In this document: one piece after another, positions 1 through 8,513 of the stretch
Layout: every line of letters begins with the position of its first letter
Position numbering within the stretch: position 1 is the stretch's first letter
Assembly (NCBI GenBank): GCA_003427395.1
Contig: BFEA01000923.1
Span: 64,140 to 84,146, forward strand
Origin: Chara braunii
Lineage: Eukaryota; Streptophyta; Charophyceae; Charales; Characeae
Reading direction: 5' to 3'
DNA: 20,007 bases
Notes under the pieces: generated by a model
The model's database searches: none
Told to the model about the DNA's origin: nothing
The model's input: only the letters and a program-made list of their open reading frames with translations
Program-made: the position numbers and the translations under genes

Positions 1-28
1 TTTTTTTTTTTTTTTTTTTTTTTTTTTT
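1..28. repeat. poly(T) tract at window edge
   Basis: The window opens with 28 consecutive T. It could be the A-tail of a minus-strand retroposon whose body lies downstream, or a simple homopolymer; the edge of the window prevents a decision. Confidence 0.9.
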
Positions 29-37
29 GCGCTAAGT

Positions 38-118
38 CGGACAACCCTTGTCCGGTCCAAGACCGTCCGACGTCCGACCAGACGTCCGGTCGGACAAGCC
101 AGGGGTCTCGGACGTCCG
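38..118. repeat. GTCCG/CGGAC motif cluster
   Basis: Eight copies of the pentamer GTCCG or its complement CGGAC lie within about 80 bp: GTCCG at 50, 65, 72, 84 and 114, CGGAC at 38, 91 and 109. Mixed-orientation short motif arrays of this kind are known from the subterminal regions of hAT-type DNA transposons. The 3300-3694 element in this window has the same style of architecture with a different motif. No partner terminus is visible, so an element end is only a guess. Confidence 0.55.
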
Positions 119-1116
119 GAAAAACAACCTAGCTTGAAACATGTTTGCTTTACTTTTTGCGGTCCGTTGCATCTCAGTCTACCTCCTCCTTGATTATTCT
201 TGATTTTCTCTTTGAAAATGAATAATAATGCAGATATTTTGTAACCGTTTCATTCTTGGATGAATTCGGTCACATTTTCTTTTGGTCTAGGTGTCCGTTT
301 TTGTCTGTTTTTGTCCCAGCTGCATCTGGTCTTGATGCAGTCTTGTTCACAACATCTAGGCCTCATTTGGAAGGGGCAAGTAGGCCATGATGTGGCGGTT
401 TGCCCTTTTTCCACTCCCATGCTCTCTTACCTCTCTCATTCTTTCTTTAGGCTCTTTTCCTCTCACCTTTGCTGTCCGTTTTACTCCGGATCACACTAGG
501 ACCTTATTTTTCAAGTTCAACGCACTTGGGCCTTCCACATTCAAGACCCTTATGGTATATTGCATTCCCTCTAAGCCCCTTCTCAATTTCCAGGTCTAGA
601 GGCCTCGAAAATAAATCTCTCCTTTTTATTATGGCTCCTAAGACCACCCATTTGTCAGGTTGCTCGTGGCCCGACACTTGCTCGGGTGTCACCTACTAGT
701 CTTCGGTTTGCATCCTCTTGCTTGGTCTATGGCCCTTAGGCTCTTCTCATGTGGAATTCAGAAGGCCTCCTCGGTCGCGTGCTACGCTCCCATGTGCTGG
801 CGTCACGACACTATTTTCCTTGATGTCGTTGACCCCCTTCTACCTGCGGCACTTGGCGTGAGGGTGATATTTTCTCGGCAGTCTTCCTTCTTCGAGAAGG
901 AGGGCCGCCTTTACTAATTTTCGGCAGTCCTTTGTCGCCTGTCAGTGGCACCGGGTTTCCTCTTGGGTCCTTGGTGCCGTCAATCCTGCCTTAGTTTTTT
1001 TTTCTTGCCTCCTTGCTCCGGATTCCTTTGTCGTGCACATCTTAACCATATATCATGTCTCATGGGACGAAACTTGCTTCGGGAACCACAGGTTCCGACA
1101 CCGGATCATCATCCCC
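119..1116. other. T-rich region without a supported gene
   Basis: About 1 kb of T- and C-rich sequence. The open frames here are short, overlap one another and show no recognisable domain. It lies directly upstream of the gag remnant, so it may hold the decayed 5' LTR, leader and Gag N-terminus of the gypsy element. I found no matching copy downstream of the element (8514-10380) and no clear tRNA primer-binding site. Confidence 0.5.
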
Positions 1117-1746
1117 GGCCGTTTAGGAGGAGATGCATACCGTTGGTTTAACACTTACGTCTGGGTGGATCTTCCGACTTAAAAAAAAAAAATTGTGCAT
1201 CGGTTCGACTATATTCACCAAGAGCAGGGGTTCTTTATGATCAAGGACCAAGTGCATAAACCCCTCGAGTCCGTTGCAGAGTATTGCAGTCGATTTTATT
1301 GATTATTTGTTAAGTCCGAAGACACAAGAAGGTGGGACGAGATTTGTTCATTGACAGGCTAAGGAGTCGGGAGATGAGGGCCACGTTGTGGAAACAGTTT
1401 TCCCCCATCACGCACAACATGCAGTAAATCATGAATGTCGCAGAGGAAATGAAAAAGAAATTCGCCGCTAGCTTCTTGGAAAACGAAGATCACGCCAAGG
1501 AGGGTGATACCACAGAATTAGCTCGGGCTAAAGCAGAGTTGGCTACACTCCAAGACAAATTTGAAAATATGGGATTTGTCTGAGGACCCATCACCTACCT
1601 AGAACAGGTGGCAGTCAAAAGAACGATCCCCGATTTTAACGTTGTGCAATCACCAGCCACCACCCCAACACTCGTAGAAAAAAAGACGGACGAATCAAGT
1701 GCAATACCAAATCTTACACGAACCTTGGTAAACTTATTACAATAAA
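1117..1746 (+). pseudogene. gag: Gag core remnant of Ty3/gypsy element
   Basis: Gag forms the virus-like particle that packages element RNA. One frame from 1117 reads GRLGGDAYRWF, runs into a TAA at 1180, then continues past an A-run with HRFDYIHQEQGFFMIKDQ and ESVAEYCSRF, and meets a TGA at 1300. This is the pattern of the retrotransposon Gag core: a G-D-A-x2-W-F segment followed by an F-x-Q/ES-V-x-E-Y segment. The reading then shifts to another frame at about 1341 (LFIDRLRSREMRATLW), which is open to 1746 except for TAA at 1425 and TGA at 1581. An Ala/Glu/Lys/Leu-rich stretch at about 1515-1570 could form a coiled coil. At least two stops and one frameshift separate the pieces. The family is clear from the motif order; the N-terminus is not located. 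Confidence 0.8.
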
Positions 1747-1904
1747 GTTTGAGAGAGCGACGTGAGTACAATACCCGGATAAAAACCTTGATGCGCTCAA
1801 TGTGCCTTATTCTAGTCCAAACCACGACATTCCCAGAATGAATGCAACATGCACAAACAACTACAGGAGTCGCCGTAGGCTCGCAACTGTTGCCACAAGA
1901 ACGG

Positions 1905-2193
1905 ATGACTACTGCACGTGTCATCAACTAGACATATAGTATGGGAGTGCCCCAACCGACCCTCCCAGGCTTGGAGAGGAGCAACTCCCGCTGCGGCAGC
2001 GCCTGTGGCGAATGGACCTGGACGAGTAAGAACGATGGTGGAAGAAACAGATGGAATAGTGACCATGACCTTCATCATAGATGAGGTTGCTGAGCTCATT
2101 CCCCTCGATCACTACATCACATTGGGATACCTTGGATTGAGAATGATAGGAGTCATCCAACCGACCGTTGAAGAACGGGAAGTTTTAAAATGA
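1905..2193 (+). pseudogene. Gag nucleocapsid CCHC knuckle remnant and linker
   Basis: Two cysteine codons in one frame (Y-C-T-C, about 1908-1919) are followed in another frame by RHIVWECPNRP at 1930-1962. The His-x4-Cys spacing and the trailing Pro-Asn-Arg match the second half of a CCHC zinc knuckle, the RNA-binding motif at the C-terminus of Gag. A frameshift separates the Cys pair from the His-Cys half. The downstream frame remains open to 2193 through an Ala-rich linker, consistent with the Gag-to-protease spacer of Ty3/gypsy elements. The half-motif is short, so the call relies mainly on its position between Gag core and protease. Confidence 0.55.
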
Positions 2194-2535
2194 AGGTCTT
2201 CGCCTAGCCGCCTAGCGAGACGAAATCATGAGGACCGCCCTTTGTCATAGGAGAAATCGACGTGCTCGATATAGTTAGAGCGTTGGATCATCGTTTCCCC
2301 TCCCGATCAGACATCTCTTGTCTATTTAAGAACTGGCCAATGACCGTATGTTACGAAATTGCAAGGCCAACGGAAAACGTTTCGCTCTTGTGAAGCTCGC
2401 GACCAGCAAAGGAAAGACTCCCACCAAAGAACGGAGGTCGTACATAGCCAGCACCTCAGAGTCTGTATGCATAGGCTTAATTCGGAAAGATGATTACTTC
2501 CTACGCATGATGCCATCAAACCAATGTCGTGGCAG
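2194..2535 (+). pseudogene. degenerate Gag-Pol linker
   Basis: The stretch connects the CCHC remnant to the protease. A short in-frame run LDHRFPLPIRHLLSI (about 2282-2326) is followed after a stop by a Lys/Arg-rich run to about 2600. It has no motif I can name. Because it is collinear with the surrounding element, it is most simply read as a decayed spacer of the polyprotein. Confidence 0.5.
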
Positions 2536-3162
2536 TTTGCGGAGTGTGACGTGGAAGTCTGGGGAGTGTCGTACAACGTCTTTATCGACTCATGAGCGGT
2601 TGTGTTGATCATATCGCTTCGTTTGGTTGAACGAGCAGGTAGAAAGAAAAATCTAGTTCCAATCCGCAAGGGTGACCACCTCATTCCGGCTGACGAAGGA
2701 AGAACTAGAGCAGCAGGACGGATGACGAACGTCACCTTCCGGATAGGGAAAGTTCACATCCTTGGGGATTTGATAGTTCTCAAGGTGACACCTTACGATG
2801 TCCTGATTGGATTGTCTGCCCTCGATGCATTGCAACCTAATCTGGATTTCGAATGACGGTTAGTGGTCCTTACGAACACAGGAGGAAAGTCGTACAATGT
2901 CCCGGTATGCCTCACGCTCCAGGCGGCCTGCAACAACCCCCGAGATACTCCCCCAGACATTGCGGGGGACATTCAAACGATATTGTCAGATGAATCGACA
3001 GACGAATCCGACTAAGCAGAGGGTGGAGACGATGGATTCGTTGCCTTCCATCACGTTGATTCTGAGAGTGAAGAAGATCCCGACAGGGCTGAGATTGTCC
3101 ATGACCTCGCGTGCAGGATACTACGTTACCTGATCCGCCAAAGGACAACTAAAACGTAGAAC
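2536..3162 (+). pseudogene. retropepsin-like aspartic protease remnant
   Basis: A single frame runs from 2536 to 3162 with stops at 2593, 2854, near 3013 and 3160. The active-site loop is visible as NVFIDS followed by TGA and then AVVLIISL. The codon that should give the Gly of the Asp-Ser-Gly triad is TGA at 2593-2595, one base from GGA. Downstream the second half of the fold is preserved: a run FRIGKVHILGD and the PYDVLIGLSALDAL segment, equivalent to the hydrophobic-Gly motif before the final helix of retropepsins. After the domain the frame continues as an acidic, Ser/Asp/Glu-rich spacer (DESTDESD, DSESEEDPD), an ordinary protease-RT linker. Retropepsins cut the Gag-Pol precursor inside the particle. 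The copy is inactive. Confidence 0.85.
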
Positions 3163-3299
3163 CATGAAAATTAATGCGCGACCAAAAAGGCTCCAACATG
3201 TACGCACGTTAATCATGAGGGAGCCACTCGTGCAAGCTTCAAGGTTGCCCGATTCTTTGGAACCCCCTCGAACCTTGTACGATGCAACTACCCCCTTGC
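3163..3299 (+). pseudogene. protease-RT linker, upstream of the nested MITE
   Basis: Continuation of the polyprotein spacer after the TAG at 3160, with a short open run (TLIMREPLVQASRLPD) before the hAT-like insertion. No domain is recognised. The last eight bases, CCCCTTGC at 3292-3299, form the left target-site duplication of the nested element. Confidence 0.5.
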
Positions 3300-3694
3300 C
3301 AGTGCCGGACCCGTGAACGTGACCGGCCATTCATTTGGTGTTTTTTTTTGTGAACGGCCGTTCACGGTGAACGGGCCGAAAAAACAAAAATCGAAATGAC
3401 CTACAAAATAGCAAAAGAAAATGCTTATTTTGGCTGGTGGATTTTTTTTTTCGTTTTTAATTTAAAAAAAAATATTATTCATGAAAAAAAGAATTGAAAA
3501 AATTATAGGGAGTTACCCTTCGATGTCCCCCACCCTCCTATAAAAACAAAAACATACCCCCCCAGCCAAAAAAAAAACAAAAAAAACATACCGCTCTCCG
3601 TGAACTCCATGAACTCCCGTGTCGTGAACTCCGTGAACTCTATGACCGACTCCGTTCACAGACCCCGTGAACGGTGAACGGGGGTACGGCACTG
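3300..3694. mobile_element. nonautonomous hAT-like MITE, 395 bp
   Basis: The element starts CAGTGCCGGACCC and ends with the complement of CAGTGCCGTACCC, so it has terminal inverted repeats of about 13 bp with one mismatch. The ends fit the hAT consensus YARNG. It is flanked by CCCCTTGC (3292-3299) and CCCCTCGC (3695-3702), an 8-bp target duplication with one mismatch, which is the hAT length. GTGAAC occurs at 3313, 3350, 3367, 3600, 3624, 3633, 3667 and 3674, and GTTCAC at 3360 and 3654. All lie within about 100 bp of an end, like the subterminal transposase-binding motifs of hAT elements. The centre is A/T-rich and non-coding. It interrupts the gypsy polyprotein, so it is younger than that element. 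Confidence 0.85.
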
Positions 3695-4184
3695 CCCCTC
3701 GCTGCCTCACTATCTGGACAATAAGTCTTTCTGTGACGTCCTGCAACTGCCTCCCCAATCACTACTCACAATAGGGAAAAAGGTGTGTATGCTCCAACAA
3801 GGCGCCAAGACACATATTTTGGAAACCCATGAGCGGCTTGACGCCTCCCCACTTGAAATCGGGATCAAAATTGCCGAAAAAGTGGTGGATTATCGAGACA
3901 TGGAGGATGAAATTACCCCAGAATAACAGAGTGGCGATCACAAAAGCCGACGCTCGAATGATTGCTACTGTGTTCTCCTTGGAATCGGACAATTCGTTCA
4001 TTTCATCTTCCCGCCCCGAAATTTGAAACCGACTCGCACAAAGCAGGTGCCAGGTGGAAGTCGTGATCAACTGACAACCCTGCGCATTACATGTGCCGGA
4101 GTATGTATCAAACGACATTCAATAGATGATTGTCGATATTTTATGGGAATACCAAATGGTGATTAGTGTCAACGACGTGGAGGG
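3695..4184 (+). pseudogene. protease-RT linker, downstream of the nested MITE
   Basis: Collinear with the polyprotein between the MITE and RT. The clearest open run is 3829-4026. No domain is recognised and the frame changes several times. Its position between protease and RT is what supports calling it part of pol. Confidence 0.45.
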
Positions 4185-4786
4185 TTGTCTCGGGCAATTC
4201 AACAAGCGATACAAACGGGAAATCATCTGCCCATTCACTGCAAACCTTACCAATATTCTCACTCTAGAAGGAAAGTGGTGTTGGAACTGATTAGAGAGTT
4301 TGAAGCAAATGGTTGGATTGAGCCCACCATGGTTCCTTCGTCCTTTCCGGTAGTATTAGTCCTAAAAAAGAATGGATCGATCCGCATTTGCATTGATTAT
4401 CGGAAATTAAACGATATCACAATTAAGGAAATGTATGCCCTGCCCAGTATTGATGATTTGTTGGATGTGATTGGATATTCCATCTATTTTAGAAAGTTTC
4501 ATATTCGCCACGGGTTTCACCACATCCTGGTGAAGGAAGGAGATAGGCCAAAAACGACGCTTGTTTTGTTTGAAGAATGTGGAAATGGACCCGTTGTCCT
4601 ATGGGGATATGCAACGCCCCTGCAACCTTCCAAAGAGTGATGAACGTCACCTTCCAGAATTCCGTTAACAAGATACGACTGACGCTGGGGATGATCAACT
4701 TTTGTGTCATTGTGTACATGGATTACATCTTGGTGTCTTCTGATTCCTTCCACAGACACGCTCAACACGTGGACTGAACGCTGGGA
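4185..4786 (+). pseudogene. reverse transcriptase domain, Ty3/gypsy type
   Basis: RT copies element RNA into DNA in the cytoplasmic particle. The frame 4185-4640 starts with a segment typical of the region before the fingers (Q-x-G-N-H-L-P-I-H-C-K-P-Y) and holds VVLVLKKNGSIRICIDYRKLN followed by ITIKEMYALPSIDDLLD, the hallmark Ty3/gypsy RT block. Near 4580-4620 the reading shifts to a second frame with MGICNAPATFQRVMN and then VIVYMDYILVSSDS. The catalytic box is Tyr-Met-Asp-Tyr at 4715-4726; the second Asp of the usual YxDD is replaced by Tyr, a one-base change. The first frame carries degenerate sequence where the DLRSGYHQI-type motif should be. With the frameshift and the active-site change this RT cannot work. 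Classification is secure. Confidence 0.93.
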
Positions 4787-4851
4787 GCCTTGAGGGACGC
4801 TGATTCAAAATTGCCCTCGAGAAAAATGAGTTTTTCATCTCGTAGATCTCA

Positions 4852-5112
4852 TTGCTCAGGCGCATTTTGACACGTGGTGGTCTGAGACCAGACCCGCGGA
4901 AAGTCGAGGCAATTCGGGATACGCCTACGCCTGCGTTGCTGACACAGGTCTGGGCCTTTTTGGGGTTGGCCTCGTACTATCGCCAATTCATCAAGGACTT
5001 CGCGGCGATAGCACAACCCTTGATGAGTCTCCTACGGAAGAACCAGTTGGCGGTTGCTGTGCTGGGACGTCGGGTGCGAGCAAACATTTTCTACTTTAAA
5101 AAATGCCCGGGC
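4852..5112 (+). pseudogene. RT thumb/connection segment
   Basis: The frame from 4852 reads LTRGGLRPDPRKVEAI, then FLGLASYYRQFIKDFAAIAQPL and LLRKNQ. This is the conserved junction between RT and RNase H in Ty3/gypsy polyproteins (G-L-x-P-D-P-x-K-V, F-L-G-L-x-x-Y-Y-R-x-F-I). It lies 66 bp after the end of the YMDY frame and in a different phase, so another indel lies at about 4780-4850. The segment itself is 87 codons without a stop. Confidence 0.92.
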
Positions 5113-5139
5113 CTCGACGCTCATTTAAATCCGGCCTGA

Positions 5140-5560
5140 CCAAGGAAGACAGTTCATACTTATCATCGATTGGCAGTCGGAAGCTATCTCCGCTATTTTG
5201 GCATAGAAGGGGAAGAACGACAAGGAGCATGTCATCGAACATACGTCCTGAATAAGCCCTGACGAACGACTCGACGCCGCAAGGAGAGCTACGCAGTGGT
5301 CTAGGGAATCCAACACTTTCACCCGTATCTGTACAGACAGAATTTTTTGTTGGTCACTGATTACGATCTCCGCTGACCCTTATGAAGTTTACCAATTATA
5401 CGGGCATGATTGGGCGTTGGGCGATGAGGCTAAAAGAATACGATTTTGACATCATCCACAAAAAGACAGAGAAACACGGGAACGCCGACGAATTGATAAA
5501 GTTACATCGACCAACCAAGGTGCCCAAAGGCGAAAAAATAATATCGTGGAAAGATCCATA
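5140..5560 (+). pseudogene. RNase H domain with tether to downstream region
   Basis: RNase H degrades the RNA strand of the RNA-DNA hybrid during reverse transcription. From 5142 one frame reads GRQFILIIDWQSEAISAILA, then TAG at 5204, then KGKNDKEHVIE; this is the first RNase H strand with its conserved Asp. Another frame contains GIQHFHPYLYRQ, preceded by TAG at 5302 where a Trp is usual, and FLLVTDYDLR before TGA. A third frame gives GRWAMRLKEYDFDIIHKKTE and KHGNADELIKLHRP, the end of the domain including the conserved H-x-N-A-D. At least three frame changes and four stops are present. The tail KVPKGEKIISWKDP ends at a TAG near 5560. Confidence 0.88.
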
Positions 5561-5731
5561 GTCTCCTCAGGGTACGGAGGAGTGAAGATCCTCCCTTGGC
5601 CTGCAAGCAAGTGACATGCGGCCTCATGGCGGCTGACGGGGAAGGCAATGATGAGACCCCTCTCTCCCTTGCTTCTTCTTCCTTCTTCTCTTTGTCCGAC
5701 AAGTTTTTCTATTTGAGCCTATTTCTGTTAA

Positions 5732-5905
5732 GCTGTATTCCGGGTCTATTTTGTTCCTATGCATCCATACGGAAAAGGGTACGTCGATTGGGTGGACTGT
5801 GGCAGATGTGTCTCAAGGGCTCATAGACCATGTATCCAATATAGAAACCCTCAGAAGTTGTGGTTTTGTCCCTTGTGCCGAACCGATAAAATTCCGACGG
5901 AAGGT
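5732..5905 (+). pseudogene. PHD-like zinc finger between RNase H and integrase
   Basis: In the frame open from 5732 to 6211, the run YVDWVDCGRC is followed by VSRAHRPC, then IQYRNPQKLWFCPLC. The spacing is Cys-x2-Cys-x4-His-x2-Cys-x11-Cys-x2-Cys with a Trp two residues before the final Cys pair. This is the second half of a C4HC3 PHD finger, including its hallmark W-x-C-x2-C. A candidate first Cys pair (C-x5-C) lies about 14 residues upstream in another frame (about 5734-5754), so an indel has probably split the domain. PHD fingers commonly bind histone H3 tails. In the usual Ty3/gypsy layout only the integrase zinc-binding module lies here; that module is present separately at about 6239-6300. 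Family assignment rests on Cys/His spacing alone. Confidence 0.65.
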
Positions 5906-6238
5906 CAATTCCTCGAAGCCACCTCGGAAGGGCTGGAAAAAACGCAAAGGTTTAGGCGTGTTGAAGTTTGGACAAATGTCGTCTTGACAACAACAGTCGT
6001 AGGAAACCCTCTCCATGAGTATTCGAAGGAAGATTGTAGACGGGCCAATGCGAGGGCACCTCATTATAGATGGAGTGAAAGAAGGTTAGAAAAATTAAAA
6101 ACAGATGGGAGCAGTATCTGGATGGTCGTACCGCACCTGTTCATGCAATATGACTTGGTTAAGTGTGCCCACGAACAAACAACTTCTCATTTTGTTGTCA
6201 GAAGCACATAATCGACTATCGACAAGAACAAATGACAC
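5906..6238 (+). pseudogene. PHD-integrase spacer with degraded start of integrase
   Basis: The PHD frame stays open to 6211 with a basic linker that includes SERRLEKLKT, then a run LVKCAHEQTTSHF. The two His there are candidates for the His pair of the integrase HHCC zinc-binding domain, whose Cys pair follows in another frame at 6239-6300. The frame stops at 6209 and changes before the Cys pair. Confidence 0.55.
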
Positions 6239-7030
6239 TGGTCCAATATTTGGGACGATGTTAAATTCATCGTCAAAAATTGTCAAGTCTGCTCGGCTAA
6301 CAAAGCTCCGATTCAACCATCGAGATTCATTGTACCAATGGAAGTCGAACGACCATTTCAAAGGGTTAGCATGGATACGACGGATATTGTCATCCCCCCT
6401 TATCCTAATAGTTGCGAATATTCAGTCCTACTCGTATTTGTAAACCATTTCTCTGAATGGATAGAGGCTTACCCATGTAAAACGAGACAGACAACGAAAA
6501 TTGTGCAATACATCAACCGTTTCCTCGAAATGCATCAGATTACCGAGGAGATTTTAATGGACAATGACGTAGAGTCCCGGGGGGAAGTTATAAGGAGTCT
6601 AGTCCTACATGGTATCTCCATTCGAAACACTGCACCCCATATATCTCAATTGAACGACCTTGTAGAAAATATGAACCGAGTAATCAATATTGCGCTGGCG
6701 GAAAATCGAGGTTGGACATAAGAGGCCCTCACCCGATATCGTAGATCACATTCTAGCTATCTATTAGGGTACACCCCATGAGTCAACAGTTTGTCCTTGT
6801 TCTAGCTACAGACCAATAGTCTGGCATACGTCTCTCTACCGAGCCTAAAGGACGAAACGACATTGGGGCAACGATCTATGAGGGCAACTGCTAGGGAGAA
6901 AGTCGAACGACACTTACAATTGATGCAACGAGCCCTCCCTCGATTAGCCCGGAAAAGACAGCGAATGATCGAACTGGCCCAAGGTCGACATGTTCGAAGC
7001 TACGAGGCTAGGAATGGAAGCGCTCTCTGA
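6239..7030 (+). pseudogene. integrase: zinc-binding end, DDE core and C-terminus
   Basis: One frame runs from 6239 to about 7030, interrupted only by TAA at 6719 and stops near 6778 and 6803. It begins WSNIWDDVKFIVKNCQVCSA, the Cys-x2-Cys half of the HHCC domain. The catalytic core follows: Asp at 6374 in RVSMDTTDIV, Asp at 6560 in EEILMDND, and Glu at 6665 in LNDLVENMNRVI. The first Asp is 61 residues before the second. The second is separated from Glu by 34 residues, where 35 is usual. All three catalytic residues are therefore retained, although the SDRG-type motif is altered. EALTRYRRSHSSYLLGYTP after the stop matches the conserved region following the core. A basic segment to 7030 is the C-terminal end. 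It would insert cDNA into chromosomes if intact. Confidence 0.9.
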
Positions 7031-7213
7031 GTGGGATAGCAACGAGTATTAGCGAGGATTCTGAATCTTTTTTTTTTTTCTCACTAAGAAGCTCACCCTC
7101 TCCTTTCCCGCCAATGCCGCCAGCGCCACGAGTTTTGCGTCAGAACAAGTAATCAGCCAATACATGTTGACGCCACGAGGCTTTATCTCTCCTATTCGAC
7201 AAGTGCATCATCC
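7031..7213. other. spacer between integrase and downstream ORF
   Basis: About 180 bp with a 12-T run near 7069-7079 and no coding frame. It separates the integrase end from the next ORF relic, which is in the same orientation. Confidence 0.5.
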
Positions 7214-8513
7214 ATGGCGCAACCCGTACCTGCTTCGATTCGCGCAGTTCTTCAGTACGACCGGAGTACACGTGGCAACTGAGTTTCGATTTGCCCATAA
7301 CACGACTCAAGGGAGGATATCAGCTCGATGAAGGTATTCATACGAGCGTGTTCCAGCAACTGCGGATTTGGGCGGAAGAACTGGCGGCCACGTGGCAACA
7401 AAGGCTCACACGTCGAGGGGATCGGATTGTTCAAACGAACAGCATCGACGTGCATCATATTCGGGTGTTCTGAAGCGAGCCGTAGATAGTCCTCCTAGAC
7501 CTTATCCCCTTTGCGTGGCCCCAATCTCCATGTTCAGTCTGCCTTCGGACTTCCTTCTCTTCAGGCAGTCCCCCGTCCATTCACATTTATCCATCTAGAT
7601 TGAAGTGATATCAGTACCAATTGTGGAGGACGAAAGGTCGGGGAAGTGGTTGGAGGCATACATGGCGCTCAGTTTCTGCCTGGTACAGATCGTGTTTCAC
7701 TGGTCTGAGCAGGTGGAGGAGTTGGAGGAGGAGGAGGAGGTCCCTAACGATGAGGTCGAGCTAGTGATCATTCGAGCGTGTAGGACACACACGGAAGGGG
7801 AGTTGTTGGGAATCTTGTTCCTAGCGGCGGGGTCCGACCATCTTGGACCAATTATGGAAGAGTTGTTGGTATTCCTTGCGCAACTCCTCGACGATCTGCC
7901 TCTGGACATCATCTCCTGCAGCAATTAGAGTCCCGCGCATGTCAATCTTGAATGGACGCAAACTCCGCAGCTCTCGTGGACCCGTTGCTTAGAATACGAC
8001 GATCAGAACCGCTATTACCCGTCAACGGACAAGTACCAGGATCCAAAGGAGGTGATCGATCTGTATTTTTGGGAAGTGGCTGGATCATTGGGCATAGTCA
8101 CCAGCGAGAGTGAGGTGGAGGAGAGTAGCGAATCAGGACCTAGTGATCCCGATTATTGCGAGCATACGGAGGAGGAATCGGAAAAAGGGGTTGTAGAACG
8201 AGCGAGAGAACGCGCGAAAGAGAAGCGGTCTGTCGATTAGTCGGCGGGACCATCACAGCCAGCGATAACCGACGACCCCACGAAGGATCCTGAGACACCC
8301 ATAGAAGAGGAAGGACATGATGGCAGCGCCATAGGGGCGGAATCCAGCTGAAGAAGAGGCCGAAGCCCCTCTCCCTCTCCCTCCGCCTGCGCCGCAATTC
8401 ACATATGTCGAGATGTTGGTGATCGGGCAACGTCCCTGGTCATTATCTCGTCGTCCCCTTGACTACCTTACCTTCCACCAGGTTGAGGGCCGCCCACCAT
8501 TCCCCACTACTTG
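7214..8513 (+). pseudogene. decayed ORF of unknown function after integrase
   Basis: A coding relic can be traced through three phases. It starts at ATG 7214 (MAQPVPASIRAVLQYD), shifts near 7262 to a frame with EYTWQLSFDLPITRLKGG and AATWQQRLTRRGDRIV (to about 7473), then to a frame open over 7368-8351 apart from stops at 7596, 7926 and 8238, and finally shifts near 8350 to a Pro-rich run (LPLPPPAPQFTYVEM) that ends at TGA 8511. The predicted protein would be about 430 residues: a mixed N-terminal part, an acidic middle (QVEELEEEEEVPNDEVE; SESEVEESSESG), a basic patch (ERARERAKEKRS) and a proline-rich tail. I recognise no family. It could be an additional ORF of the gypsy element, the gag of a second element, or a captured gene. 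Continuity across indels is inferred from composition and lack of stops. Confidence 0.5.

Larger units (their letters stand above)
1117..7030 (+). mobile_element. decayed Ty3/gypsy LTR retrotransposon
   Basis: The segment carries, in one orientation and in the standard Ty3/gypsy order, remnants of Gag, CCHC knuckle, aspartic protease, reverse transcriptase, RNase H and integrase, each listed separately. The protease-RT-RNase H-integrase order places it in Ty3/gypsy and not Ty1/copia, where integrase precedes RT. No chromodomain was recognised after integrase; instead a PHD-like finger lies before it. Every domain is interrupted by stops or frameshifts, so the copy is dead. LTRs could not be identified by eye. 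A MITE is nested at 3300-3694. Identification of the superfamily is firm; clade and boundaries are not. Confidence 0.92.

Noticed and set aside
119-1116. 5' LTR of the gypsy element
   Set aside because: No repeat of this sequence was found downstream and no TG...CA boundary or primer-binding site could be placed.
7368-7598. Independent small gene
   Set aside because: It lies in the same frame as, and continues into, the larger ORF relic at 7214-8513.
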